Source of the DNA: Xenococcaceae cyanobacterium MO_188.B19
Lineage (GTDB): Bacteria > Cyanobacteriota > Cyanobacteriia > Cyanobacteriales > Xenococcaceae
Assembly: GCA_030065715.1 (NCBI GenBank)
Contig: JASJDF010000005.1
Coordinates: forward strand, 1 to 32,670
Reading direction: 5' to 3'
Length of the DNA: 32,670 nt
Shown: positions 7,092-14,970 of the stretch, piece by piece
Layout: every line of letters begins with the position of its first letter
Position numbering within the stretch: the stretch's first letter is position 1
Notes under the pieces: model-generated
The model's input: only the letters and a program-made list of their open reading frames with translations
What the model was told of the DNA's origin: nothing
Database searches by the model: none
Made by a program: the position numbers and the translations under genes

Positions 7092-7316
7092 ATGGAAATT
7101 TTACAACTCACAACAGAAATTGATGACAGTGGACAGTTAAAGATCAATCTGCCCACTAATTTAGAGGTGGGAAAAGTGGATGTAGTAGTAATTGTTAATC
7201 CCGTCACAGAGAAAGATAAAAAACAGAAATCCTATGATTTTTCTGATTTAGTAGGAAAACTTAGCTGGCAGGGAGACGCGGTAGCAGCACAGAGACAATT
7301 AAGAGATGAGTGGTAA
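7092..7316 (+). CDS. VapB-type antitoxin
   Basis: This 74-residue protein has an N-terminal beta-strand segment (QLTTEIDDSGQLKINLPTNLEVGKVDVVVIV) suggesting a swapped-hairpin DNA-binding dimer, and a C-terminal toxin-binding tail ending in GKLSWQGDAVAAQRQLRDEW. It directly precedes a PIN-domain toxin gene and overlaps it by 11 bases, the usual antitoxin-first arrangement. It should neutralise the toxin and repress its own promoter. A 14-bp palindrome built on HIP1 (7012-7025) lies upstream, but it is probably a HIP1 site rather than an operator. Confidence 0.82.
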   Translation: MEILQLTTEIDDSGQLKINLPTNLEVGKVDVVVIVNPVTEKDKKQKSYDFSDLVGKLSWQGDAVAAQRQLRDEW

Positions 7317-7683
7317 TCGTTATTTATTGGATACCAATGCTATTATTGCTCTGCTGCAAAAAGACCCCAACTTAATTAGATTGCTTCAAAGTGCAGAGTG
7401 GGTTGGTATTTCTGTAATTAGTCAAATTGAATTTTTAGCTTTTTCTGGCTTAAGTGAAGCAGATAGACAGCTTTTTGAACAATTTTTACTAAGAGTAGAA
7501 ATTATCGATTTATCGAGTCACAATAGAATCCTCCTCAAACAAATCATTTCAATTCGCCAACAATATCGTTTGAAACTACCTGATGCCATTATTTCTGCGA
7601 TGGCAGTACAAAATTTGGCAAAATTAGTAACTCGCGATGTTCAATTAAATAGGGTTACTGAATTAACAGTTGTTGATTGGTAG
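7306..7683 (+). CDS. vapC: VapC-type PIN-domain ribonuclease toxin
   Basis: This 125-residue PIN-domain protein keeps the acidic active-site residues in the expected places: D9 (YLLDTNAII), E42 (VISQIEFLAF), D93 (KLPDAIISAMA) and D111 (VTRDVQLNRV). The family cleaves RNA with divalent metal and is held inactive by the antitoxin encoded just upstream, with which it overlaps by 11 bases. It looks intact. The next gene, on the opposite strand, ends 31 bases further on. Confidence 0.9.
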   Translation: MSGNRYLLDTNAIIALLQKDPNLIRLLQSAEWVGISVISQIEFLAFSGLSEADRQLFEQFLLRVEIIDLSSHNRILLKQIISIRQQYRLKLPDAIISAMAVQNLAKLVTRDVQLNRVTELTVVDW

Positions 7684-7714
7684 AGTGTTTAATGTATCAC
7701 ATCAGACGTGAAGT

Positions 7715-7975
7715 TTAAAATTCTGCTTCGGAACCAGTTTCACGAACATAATTTAGGCATTCTTCAATATCTTCTCCTTGCCATTTTTTTGTATGTTTGA
7801 GTAAATCTTGGGCTTTTTTTCCTCTTTTAATGGGGGGGAGTTTACGTAATAAAGATGAATCTTTAGGTTTGTTTATTTGGATAGAGTCAAGAAAATAACT
7901 TACAATTTTCAGTATGTCAGGAGATAATTTATCTAATTGATTATCAATCTTTTGGCGCAATTCAGCATTATTCAT
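7715..7975 (-). CDS. Small antitoxin-like protein, orphan, intact paralogue of the 6300 pseudogene
   Basis: I recognise no exact family. The 86-residue protein begins with a helix (NNAELRQKIDNQLDKLSPDILKIVSYFLDSI) reminiscent of DUF2281-like or other small antitoxins. A basic segment PPIKRGKKAQDLLKHTKKWQGEDIEE follows, and the acidic tail is typical of antitoxins in cyanobacterial PIN modules. No toxin gene follows it on the minus strand; VapC converges from the other side. The ATG at 7973-7975 is preceded on its strand by a reasonable AGGTAA. It is probably intact, and it carries the single AAT (7766-7768) that shows the empty MITE site. Confidence 0.6.
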   Translation of the reverse strand: MNNAELRQKIDNQLDKLSPDILKIVSYFLDSIQINKPKDSSLLRKLPPIKRGKKAQDLLKHTKKWQGEDIEECLNYVRETGSEAEF

Positions 7976-8068
7976 ATTTACCTCATTTAAAATAGCTATA
8001 GTATTGGCAATACTAATTCTAAAATTTACATATCAGTAGGAATCATTCATGAACATCATTTTTTAATA

Positions 8069-8092
8069 AACCACAGAGAACACAGAGAGCTT
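8069..8092. repeat. CCACAGAGAACACAGAGAG-type intergenic repeat
   Basis: The stretch between the orphan antitoxin and the glycosyltransferase contains a CACAGAGAACACAGAGAG sequence of a type often seen scattered between cyanobacterial genes. The rest of 7976-8236 is AT-rich or GT-rich, with no gene I can support. Confidence 0.4.
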
Positions 8093-8236
8093 TGGGTTGG
8101 GTGTTTGAGGTTGATGGTTGTGGTTGAGAGGTTCTTTTTGAGTATTGATGATTAGGGGTTTGAGTTTTTCACAAATCAATTGTAGTAGTTATTATTTATT
8201 ATGATAACTGCCAACAATCCAGCCTATAAAGCTTTT

Positions 8237-9397
8237 TCAATACAAAGCTTTATAGGCTGCAATAGTTTGTCGTGCGGTTTTTTGCCAAGAAAATTGCTGC
8301 GCTTGGTGTTTTCCTTTTTCTATTAATTCTTGACGTAGTAGATTATCATTAATAACTTTATATATTGCTTCTGCTAATTGTATTGGCTGATTTGGATCGA
8401 TGGTTAAGGCTGCATTTCCTGCTACTTCTGGTAAGGAGGAAACATTAGAAGTAACTACAGGAGTGCCAAGAGTCATTGCTTCTAAGACTGGTAATCCAAA
8501 GCCTTCGTAATAGGAAGGATAGGCAAAAACATCTGCCCTACTGTAGCAAAAAGCAACAGCTTGGTCAGAGAGATAGTCTAAATGATAGATATTTTGGTTA
8601 TGGGGTGAGTTTTTAATAGATTCAAAAATAGGTTCATATCGCCATCCTGGTTTACCAATAAGTAAGAGGTTATGGGGAATTCCGTGTTTTTGCTTAAGAT
8701 AGTTAAAAGCAGTAATTAGAGTTGTAATATTTTTTCTGGGTTCGATAGTACTGACAAATAAGATGTAAGGTTGATTAAAGTCGTAGTTAATAGATTTTTT
8801 GACTGTATCTAGGGGAAGTTGAGATAAATAATCGGGAGTGTAGCGACTTGCTAGGGGAGTCACCCAAATCTTTTCTGGTTCAATATCTAAGTATTGGATA
8901 ATATCTTTTTTGGTACTTTCTGAGATGGCAATAATTAAATCCGTCCATTGCAAACATTTTTTAACTTTTTTACCGTAATTCGCTGCTACGGAGTCCAGAT
9001 ATTGGGGATATCTCAAAAAAGCTAGGTCATAGATAGTAATTACTTTACGGCTCTGGGGATAGGGAAAAACACTGTAGTTAGTTCCGTGAATAATATCGAC
9101 GGAGTCAGTAAATTTTTGGAGATAGTTGGAAAATAACTGAGGAAAATTATTAATTAAGATATTAGATATTTTTACGGGAATAGGTAAAACCTTTTTATTG
9201 GGATAGGTTTGTAAGTTTTCGGGAAAAGCTAAATTTCTTTTTAACCAATTATTCAATCTTGGTTGATAAATAATCCCTAGTTCAAAGTCTTCCTGGCTTT
9301 GTAGGGTGGATAAGTTGGCTAGTAAATTGGTTACATATAATCCAACTCCACTGGGTTGGGGGGTGACTGGAGTAGCATCAAGGACAATTTTTAGCAT
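8237..9397 (-). CDS. GT4-family glycosyltransferase
   Basis: This 386-residue GT-B enzyme begins MLKIVLDATPVTPQPSGVG, with the Gly-rich acceptor loop of the GT4 family. The C-terminal nucleotide-sugar domain has STIEPRKNITTLITAF (phosphate-binding R and K) and EGFGLPVLE, the EX7E motif (E298 and E306). It should transfer a sugar from an NDP-sugar to a glycan or lipid at the cytoplasmic membrane; donor and acceptor are unknown. I start it at the ATG at 9397; an upstream in-frame ATG adds 22 residues without family likeness. Its 3' end is duplicated at 6006-6254 on the far side of the toxin-antitoxin island. Glycosyltransferases accompany pseudopilins in hps loci, so a role in exported polysaccharide is possible. 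Confidence 0.88.
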   Translation of the reverse strand: MLKIVLDATPVTPQPSGVGLYVTNLLANLSTLQSQEDFELGIIYQPRLNNWLKRNLAFPENLQTYPNKKVLPIPVKISNILINNFPQLFSNYLQKFTDSVDIIHGTNYSVFPYPQSRKVITIYDLAFLRYPQYLDSVAANYGKKVKKCLQWTDLIIAISESTKKDIIQYLDIEPEKIWVTPLASRYTPDYLSQLPLDTVKKSINYDFNQPYILFVSTIEPRKNITTLITAFNYLKQKHGIPHNLLLIGKPGWRYEPIFESIKNSPHNQNIYHLDYLSDQAVAFCYSRADVFAYPSYYEGFGLPVLEAMTLGTPVVTSNVSSLPEVAGNAALTIDPNQPIQLAEAIYKVINDNLLRQELIEKGKHQAQQFSWQKTARQTIAAYKALY

Positions 9398-9463
9398 TCC
9401 GCTTAGGTTTGGATTTTGGGCTATTGTAGTGAGTCCGAGGGCATTGAAGAAACCTCTCCCCAA

Positions 9464-9486
9464 CCCCTCTCCTATTAGGAGAGGGG
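9464..9486. repeat. Perfect 10-bp hairpin repeat between ubiD and the glycosyltransferase
   Basis: CCCCTCTCCT and AGGAGAGGGG enclose the loop ATT. On the minus strand, where the neighbouring genes are transcribed, no T-run follows, so it is not a classic terminator for ubiD. This pyrimidine/purine hairpin is a common interspersed repeat in cyanobacterial genomes. Next to it, around 9520, lies GCGAGCGAGACGTTCGC, another familiar GC-rich repeat module. Confidence 0.6.
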
Positions 9487-9563
9487 CTTTAATTTCTGGA
9501 ATTTGGCTAATATTGATAGCGAGCGAGACGTTCGCACCATTGGGCTTTAATAATCAGGTTGAT

Positions 9564-11072
9564 TTACTTCATGTCGTAACCAAATAAATTAGCATTTACC
9601 TCAGATAAATCAATATCTTCTAAGCCATATTCTGCCCAACGTCTGGATACCATACTCTCTGTATCGGGGTCAGATTCTAGAGGTTCGCCCCATTCATGAT
9701 TGGTTTCAGGAGGAATTTTGGTTGTGGCATCAATTCCCATGCGCCCACCTAAACCAATTTTGGCACTGGCAAAATCCAGTGTATCAAAGGGAGTATCAGG
9801 AAGAATAAATACATCACGGGAAGGATCGACTTTAGAAGAAATTGCCCATACTACCTGACGGGGATCGCGGATGTTAATATCTTTATCTACCACAATCACA
9901 AATTTGGTATAGGTAAATTGGGGTAGGGCACTCCAAAAAGCTAAAGCAGCACGGCGAGCTTGACCAGGATAAGCTTTATCAATGGAGATAATAGCAGCTT
10001 TGTAGCTTAAAGCTTCCATTGGTAGGAAAAAATCGACGATTTCTGAGACTTGTTGCCGTAAAATGGGGGTATATATGCGATTCAATGCGATCGCCATCAT
10101 GGCTTCTTCTTTGGGAGGGCGACCACTAAAAGTAGTTAGATATATGGGGTCTTTACGATGGGTAATACATTGAAAACGCACTAAGGGAGAATCTTCTACT
10201 CCTCCGTAATAACCCATATGATCGCCAAAAGGACCATCGGGTAGTACTTCACCTGGGGTAATTGTGCCTTCTAAAACAAATTCTGAATCCGCAGGTACTT
10301 CCAAATCTACCGTTTTACATTTGGCAAGTTTTACCCCACTACCGCCGTATAAACCAGCAAAGAGCCATTCCGATAAATCTACAGGAATGGGGGTAGCTGC
10401 TGCCATAATAATTAAAGGATCGACTCCTAATGCGATCGCAATTTCGAGTTTTTTACCTGCTTCCGCTGCTTTTCTGAGGTGTCTCGCACCACCTCTAACC
10501 GATAGCCAATGAACAGTCATAGTAGTTTTAGACTGTAACTGTAAGCGATATACCCCCACATTAGGAGTACCTGTTTCTACATCTTTGGTAATTACTAATC
10601 CTAGGGTAATAATTTTGCCCGCATCCCCAGCATAGGGACGAATCATCGGAATTTTGTTTAAATCTAAATCTTCTCCCTCAATCACTACTTGCTGACAGGG
10701 AGGGAAAAAGTCTCTTCCTGGTTTAGCTTTAACTACATCAAATAGAACTTTACCAAAATCTATAGCTTGGGATATCTTTTTCGGAGGTTTGGGTTGTTGC
10801 AACATTGCCAACTTGCGCCCCAAGTCTTCCAACTCCTCTGGCTGCTCCATGTTCATCGCCCAACAGATTCTTTCTACTGTCCCCATCAGATTCACAGCCA
10901 CAGGAAAGGGAGAACCTTTTACATTCTCAAATAGTAAACCAGGTCCTCCTGCTTGAAGCATTCTGTTAGAAATTTCGGCAATTTCTAAGTCTCCATCTAC
11001 TAAGGCTTTGATGCGTCGTAGTTGTCCTTTCTCTTCTAAGATTTTGATAAATCCCCGTAAATCCCTAGCCAT
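9564..11072 (-). CDS. ubiD: UbiD-family decarboxylase (4-hydroxy-3-polyprenylbenzoate type)
   Basis: This 502-residue protein is full length and close to UbiD. It starts ARDLRGFIKILEEKGQLRRI and contains LPDGPFGDHMGYYGG, the nearby STFSGRPP-like TTFSGRPPKEE, YTKFVIVVDKDINIRDPRQV, and GLGGRMGIDATTK near the end. UbiD enzymes use prenylated FMN, made by UbiX, to remove the carboxylate from a prenylated hydroxybenzoate. In cyanobacteria this serves plastoquinone rather than ubiquinone synthesis. The ydcF-like gene lies 76 bases upstream on the same strand, so the two may be co-transcribed, but no functional link is evident. Confidence 0.93.
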   Translation of the reverse strand: MARDLRGFIKILEEKGQLRRIKALVDGDLEIAEISNRMLQAGGPGLLFENVKGSPFPVAVNLMGTVERICWAMNMEQPEELEDLGRKLAMLQQPKPPKKISQAIDFGKVLFDVVKAKPGRDFFPPCQQVVIEGEDLDLNKIPMIRPYAGDAGKIITLGLVITKDVETGTPNVGVYRLQLQSKTTMTVHWLSVRGGARHLRKAAEAGKKLEIAIALGVDPLIIMAAATPIPVDLSEWLFAGLYGGSGVKLAKCKTVDLEVPADSEFVLEGTITPGEVLPDGPFGDHMGYYGGVEDSPLVRFQCITHRKDPIYLTTFSGRPPKEEAMMAIALNRIYTPILRQQVSEIVDFFLPMEALSYKAAIISIDKAYPGQARRAALAFWSALPQFTYTKFVIVVDKDINIRDPRQVVWAISSKVDPSRDVFILPDTPFDTLDFASAKIGLGGRMGIDATTKIPPETNHEWGEPLESDPDTESMVSRRWAEYGLEDIDLSEVNANLFGYDMK

Positions 11073-11148
11073 AGTTAAGTATTATTAAAATTCCACTATT
11101 CATTGTTACGCTTTCTGAGAAAAAATGGTAGTTGATTGATATCAGAAT

Positions 11149-11943
11149 CTAGAGCCAACCTTTGAGACGATAAACCAACGTGCCAATATATTCCTTAATC
11201 GCTAGAGTAGTACGAGCTAAATTGTTAGGCTCTGGTAAAAAGCTCAAAATTTTCGACTCTGTACTGTAATCAACTGCTGCTAATTCTTGTTCGCTGACCA
11301 AAAAGTCGGTTGGTGCAGGAATTGGCTCAATTCCCAGACGGCGAAAAATTGCCATCGATCGCGGCATATGAAAAGCTGATGTTACCAATAAAATACTATT
11401 AATGTTGTTTTCTTCTAAGATTTTTTGAGTATAAATGGCATTGTCATGAGTATTAAGAGAATGTCCCTCTTTGATAATTACTTCTGGAGGAATCCCGATC
11501 AATTCCAAAATTTCTGCCATATCTTCAGCTTCCGAATTTCCTTGACCAAACCATTCGATTCTGCCTCCCGATAAGATAATTAGAGGTGCTTTTTCCTCTT
11601 TGTAGAGTTTAGCTGCATAAATAATGCGATCGCCATGTTCATTTAAATCTGCTAAAGTTCTAGGGGGAGATACTCCTTTAGTCGCACCACCCAAAACTAC
11701 TATGGCATCAGCAGTAGGCATTTCTGTCAAAGGTAGGTATTGCTTTTCTAGAGATTGAAGCAAATAGTTAGCGGTTCTAGGATTTGCTGTGGTTAATAAT
11801 AAAACTAAAGATAATAAAATTGGGATACAAGTAAAGCGAGACTTCCTAATACTGAAAAATAGGCTGACCAACAACAGAATGCAAGACAATCCTAAAGGAT
11901 AGACAAATAAAGGCAATAACTTCGATAAAAATAAAAAATTCAT
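11149..11943 (-). CDS. YdcF/ElyC-like DUF218 membrane protein
   Basis: This 264-residue protein has two N-terminal hydrophobic segments (about residues 7-28 and 38-53), then a DUF218 domain. The domain shows ADAIVVLGGATKG, a basic and acidic DRIIYAAKLYKEEKAPLIILSGG strand-helix unit, EGHSLNTHDNAIYT and LLVTSAFHMPRSMAIFRRLG. Family members such as YdcF, SanA and ElyC sit in the inner membrane and affect the cell envelope; their reaction is uncertain. The ATG at 11941-11943 lies only 13 bases from the left end of an IS4 element. The native promoter has therefore been replaced or separated, and any expression would have to start within the IS end. Confidence 0.85.
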   Translation of the reverse strand: MNFLFLSKLLPLFVYPLGLSCILLLVSLFFSIRKSRFTCIPILLSLVLLLTTANPRTANYLLQSLEKQYLPLTEMPTADAIVVLGGATKGVSPPRTLADLNEHGDRIIYAAKLYKEEKAPLIILSGGRIEWFGQGNSEAEDMAEILELIGIPPEVIIKEGHSLNTHDNAIYTQKILEENNINSILLVTSAFHMPRSMAIFRRLGIEPIPAPTDFLVSEQELAAVDYSTESKILSFLPEPNNLARTTLAIKEYIGTLVYRLKGWL

Positions 11944-11956
11944 CTTTTAGATCGGG

Positions 11957-13277
11957 CAATGGTTCGGACAATTTTTAGAAATCAGGAAAAAAGCTATCCA
12001 TTTCTGTAAGGTAAAAGTGTTGAAAGATTACCAAGAATGGATAGCGTTAAAACAATTATACAAAGCCTATTGGTTTCAATGGGGGATTTAGCACAGCCTC
12101 AAAAAAAATTTCTCTTAACCTTATTTTCGACTTTGGTGATGAGCTGCGGTCGAGCTACTTTTACTAATTTGAGTCGTTATAGCCAACTTAATGAACGAAC
12201 TTATCGCCGACAGTATCAACGCTCATTTAATTTCATCAAGTTTAACCAACAACTAATCGAGCAAGCAATTAAACCAGAATCAGAGGTAATTTTGGCAGTA
12301 GATTGCTCTTTCATTCCCAAAAGTGGAAACAAGACCTATGGCATAGATTACTTTTACAACGGTAGTGCATCGAAAACAGAGAAGGGATTAGAGATTTCAG
12401 CAATGGCGGTAGTAGATGTAAAGAACAAAATTGGCTACAATCTCAGTGTTCAGCAAACCCCAGCAAATACCTCATCTTCAAAGAAACCTCGTCAATCTGA
12501 AACAACCCGAATTAATCACTATCTTACTCAACTAGAAGCAACTGTTCCTTATTTACCAACGTCTCTTCGCTATGTAGTGAGTGATGGCTTCTACAGTAAA
12601 ATTAAATGGGTTGAGGGAGTCACGGATTTAAAGCTAGAAGCAATTGGCAAATTACGTAGGGATGCCAATCTACGTTACCCCTATCAAGGCGAGTATTCTG
12701 GAAGAGGTAGACCGCGTAAATATGCTGGCAAAGTTGACTTAACTGACTACAGTAGTTTCGAGTTGGTCACTCAATTATCTGATGATGTAGATCTTTATAC
12801 TGTTGTGGTTTGGTCTATCAGTCTCAAGCGTAAGATTCGTTTAGTTTATCTACTGAACCATTCTGCCTCTTCCCCTCGCTATGCTGTTTTGTTCTGCACC
12901 GATCTTCAGTTAGATGCTTACTCGATTTATCTTTACTATCAAGCTCGATTCCAAATCGAGTTTTTGTTTCGTGACAGCAAACAATTTACTGGATTAGCTG
13001 ATTGTCAGGCTCGCGACCTGACTAAACTTGACTTTCATTTCAATAGTTCACTCTCTGCCCTTAATCTTGCCAAATGGGATGCTGTTCAACAGCATCATTC
13101 TGATACAAATTTTGTCTTTTCAATGGCAAGTTACAAACGCCGTGCCTTTAATTATCATCTTCTTGAACGATTTATTGACAAGTTAGGTTTAGAGCCTACT
13201 TTTATTAAATCCCATCCTAACTACTCAAGCCTTTATGACTACGGATCTATTGTTGCTTGATTTTGTCCGAACCATTG
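11957..13277 (+). mobile_element. Complete IS4-family insertion sequence, 1321 bp
   Basis: Perfect 15-bp terminal inverted repeats (CAATGGTTCGGACAA at 11957-11971, TTGTCCGAACCATTG at 13263-13277) enclose a single intact transposase gene. No direct target duplication is visible: the left flank reads TAGATCGGG and the right flank TTAAACATT. Together with the headless gene on the right this suggests a deletion next to the element after or during insertion. Confidence 0.9.
12037..13260 (+). CDS. IS4-family DDE transposase
   Basis: The 407-residue transposase keeps the IS4 catalytic set. The first Asp is in LAVDCSFIPKSG, the second in YVVSDGFYSK, and the YREK signature is YQARFQIEFLFRDSK (Y-2-R-3-E-6-K). 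The N terminus is a helical DNA-binding region with NERTYRRQYQR. The enzyme cuts and rejoins the element ends by the DDE mechanism. It is undamaged, so the element is probably still mobile or was recently. Its last codons overlap an ATG at 13235 in another frame that opens through the right terminal repeat into the neighbouring gene fragment. Confidence 0.95.
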   Translation: MDSVKTIIQSLLVSMGDLAQPQKKFLLTLFSTLVMSCGRATFTNLSRYSQLNERTYRRQYQRSFNFIKFNQQLIEQAIKPESEVILAVDCSFIPKSGNKTYGIDYFYNGSASKTEKGLEISAMAVVDVKNKIGYNLSVQQTPANTSSSKKPRQSETTRINHYLTQLEATVPYLPTSLRYVVSDGFYSKIKWVEGVTDLKLEAIGKLRRDANLRYPYQGEYSGRGRPRKYAGKVDLTDYSSFELVTQLSDDVDLYTVVVWSISLKRKIRLVYLLNHSASSPRYAVLFCTDLQLDAYSIYLYYQARFQIEFLFRDSKQFTGLADCQARDLTKLDFHFNSSLSALNLAKWDAVQQHHSDTNFVFSMASYKRRAFNYHLLERFIDKLGLEPTFIKSHPNYSSLYDYGSIVA

Positions 13278-13474
13278 TTAAACATTATGACTTCGATAGA
13301 ATCAATCAAATAAAATTAGATAAAGATAAAACAAAAAATATTGTAAATGGAACTATTATTTTACAATTCAATCCAGATTACGATTATGTTGTTGATGAAT
13401 TTAGAGATTTTGAACATGGAGAGCAAAATTTTAAAATAATTCAAGATTTTTTTAAAAAACATAAGGTTCGATAA
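13278..13474 (+). pseudogene. 3' stump of an unknown gene truncated by the IS element
   Basis: The frame VKHYDFDRINQIKLDKDKTKN...IIQDFFKKHKVR runs from the IS right end to a stop at 13474. It has no start codon of its own; the only ATG in frame is at 13235 inside the IS, which would add about 15 foreign residues. The fragment is Lys- and Asp-rich and hydrophilic; I recognise no family. It lies 44 bases before pdxJ on the same strand, so it may once have been the upstream gene of a pdxJ operon. Confidence 0.65.
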
Positions 13475-13518
13475 AATGATAGACTGTTTAACTCATCAGA
13501 CAAAAGGAGAAACAAAAT

Positions 13519-14241
13519 TTGTTAACTCTAGGCGTTAATATCGATCATGTAGCCACCATTCGCCAGGCTAGAAGAACGGTAGAACCCGATCCTGTAGCTG
13601 CTGCGGTACTAGCAGAATTAGGTGGTGCAGATGGTATTACGGTTCACTTAAGAGAAGATCGTCGCCATATCCAAGATCGAGATGTGCGTTTACTCAGACA
13701 AACAGTTAGCACTCATCTTAACTTAGAGATGGCACCTACCCCAGAAATGGTTAAAATTGCCTTGGATATTAAACCAGACTATGTGACTCTGGTACCAGAA
13801 AAAAGAGAAGAAATCACCACTGAAGGGGGTATTGATATTGTTGCTAATTTAGACCGTTTTACGGAAGTAGTAACAAAACTTCAAGATGCTGGTATTCCTG
13901 TAAGTTGGTTTATTGATGCAGACTTACCCCAAATAGAAGCTGCTGCTAATACTAAAGCTAAGTTTATTGAACTCCACACAGGTAAATACGCTGATGCTAC
14001 CGATGAAATTACCAGAAAACAAGAACTAGCAGCTCTAGGAAAAGGTACAGAACAAGCTATATCATTAGGTTTACGGGTTAACGCTGGTCACGGTTTAACC
14101 TATTTGAATGTTTATCCTGTAGCTTGTATTCCTGGTATGGAAGAATTAAACATCGGACATACGATAGTTTCCCGTGCTGTCATGGTAGGAATAGAAAGAG
14201 CAGTAAAAGACATGAAACTTGCAATGAGGGGTAAATTTTAA
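13519..14241 (+). CDS. pdxJ: Pyridoxine 5'-phosphate synthase
   Basis: The 240-residue protein is a full-length PdxJ. It contains [23 protein letters not shown] at the start, [22 protein letters not shown], and the ends [14 protein letters not shown] and [15 protein letters not shown]. It condenses 1-deoxyxylulose 5-phosphate with 3-amino-2-oxopropyl phosphate to pyridoxine 5'-phosphate, the last ring-forming step of the DXP-dependent vitamin B6 route in the cytoplasm. The start is TTG at 13519, supported by the ribosome binding site AAGGAGA at 13504-13510. The gene follows an IS-truncated stump, so the IS may affect its transcription. ycf54 begins 65 bases after it on the same strand. Confidence 0.95.
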   Translation: MLTLGVNIDHVATIRQARRTVEPDPVAAAVLAELGGADGITVHLREDRRHIQDRDVRLLRQTVSTHLNLEMAPTPEMVKIALDIKPDYVTLVPEKREEITTEGGIDIVANLDRFTEVVTKLQDAGIPVSWFIDADLPQIEAAANTKAKFIELHTGKYADATDEITRKQELAALGKGTEQAISLGLRVNAGHGLTYLNVYPVACIPGMEELNIGHTIVSRAVMVGIERAVKDMKLAMRGKF

Positions 14242-14306
14242 TATCTATCATTGATAAATGATTGCTGATTTTGTAATTATCAACTTAAAAAAAGGACAGT
14301 ATAAAA

Positions 14307-14636
14307 ATGACAACTTATTATTATGTTTTAGCTAGTCAAAAGTTTTTACTAGAAGAAGAACCTTTTAATGAAGTAATAGAAGAAAGAATTCGTAATTATA
14401 AAGAGCAAAATAAAGAAATTGACTTTTGGTTAGTCAAGCAGCCTGCTTTTTTAGAAGCTCCAGAATTCAAAGAAATTAAAGCTAAATGTCCCCAACCTTC
14501 TGCTGCTGTTATTTCTACTAATAAACAACTGATTACCTGGTTAAAATTGAGATTAGAATATGTTTTAACAGGAGAATTTGAAGCTCCTTCGGAGACAATT
14601 TCCGATCCTTTAGCTTCTTTAGAAACTGCGGTTTAG
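14307..14636 (+). CDS. ycf54: Ycf54, subunit of the Mg-protoporphyrin monomethyl ester cyclase
   Basis: The protein (109 residues) begins TTYYYVLASQKFLLEEEPFNEV and ends LRLEYVLTGEFEAPSETISDPLASL, the hallmarks of Ycf54 (DUF2488). It assists the AcsF/CycI oxygenase that forms the fifth ring of chlorophyll, and loss of it in cyanobacteria makes cells pale because cyclase fails to accumulate. It is the clearest indicator that the organism makes chlorophyll aerobically. An AAAGGACAG sequence 9 bases before the ATG serves as ribosome binding site. A heptad repeat starts just after the stop. Confidence 0.96.
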   Translation: MTTYYYVLASQKFLLEEEPFNEVIEERIRNYKEQNKEIDFWLVKQPAFLEAPEFKEIKAKCPQPSAAVISTNKQLITWLKLRLEYVLTGEFEAPSETISDPLASLETAV

Positions 14637-14637
14637 G

Positions 14638-14686
14638 TAGTTAGTAGTTAGTGGTTAGTAGTTAGTAGTTAGTAGTTAGTGGTTAG
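14638..14686. repeat. Heptad tandem array, seven units of TAGTTAG/TGGTTAG
   Basis: Seven perfect-length 7-bp units follow the ycf54 stop codon, five TAGTTAG and two TGGTTAG. A smaller array of TCAACTA-type heptads lies at about 14766-14782. Such heptad arrays (STRR) are known from cyanobacteria; their role is unclear. Confidence 0.8.
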
Positions 14687-14784
14687 TAGATAAACTTCAG
14701 TGATTGTTTTACTAACCACTAATTTATAGCCTTTACCAAATAAGAGAGTACACTCAATTAACAATCAACTATCAACTATCAATA

Positions 14785-14905
14785 TGCCCTAAAGGATTCC
14801 CTACGGTTATCCGAAGGTGTCCCGCAAGGGGATACCGCTATATCCGAAGGTGTATCCTTTAGGACGCATATATCCTTTAGGACTCGAAGCGGTATCCTTT
14901 AGGAC
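14785..14905. repeat. Dispersed GC-rich modular repeat, copy A
   Basis: This block is a mosaic of short modules: ATCCGAAGGTGTCCCGCAAG, GGGATACCGCTA, GCATATATCCTTTAGGA (more than once) and CGAAGCGGTATCCTTTAGGA. The first two modules recur together in reverse orientation at 26219-26270, and the last recurs at 31230-31253. It has no coding potential and fills the gap between ycf54 and the TPR gene together with the heptads. Confidence 0.75.
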
Positions 14906-14970
14906 AATCAACGAAAACCAGGGTATAGTTATGTATTATTAAAATGAAAACCACTATATCCAGAGCAAAT

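Noticed and set aside
9464-9486. Hairpin as rho-independent terminator of ubiD
   Set aside because: No T-run follows on the minus strand, the strand on which ubiD is transcribed; it is better seen as an interspersed repeat.
10264-10512. Plus-strand frame within ubiD, and similar frames inside ppsA, the MDR gene and others
   Set aside because: They are antisense shadows of well-supported genes with no independent features.
14638-14905. CRISPR-like array after ycf54
   Set aside because: The units are 7 bp without spacers, followed by shuffled modules; no regular repeat-spacer pattern and no cas genes.
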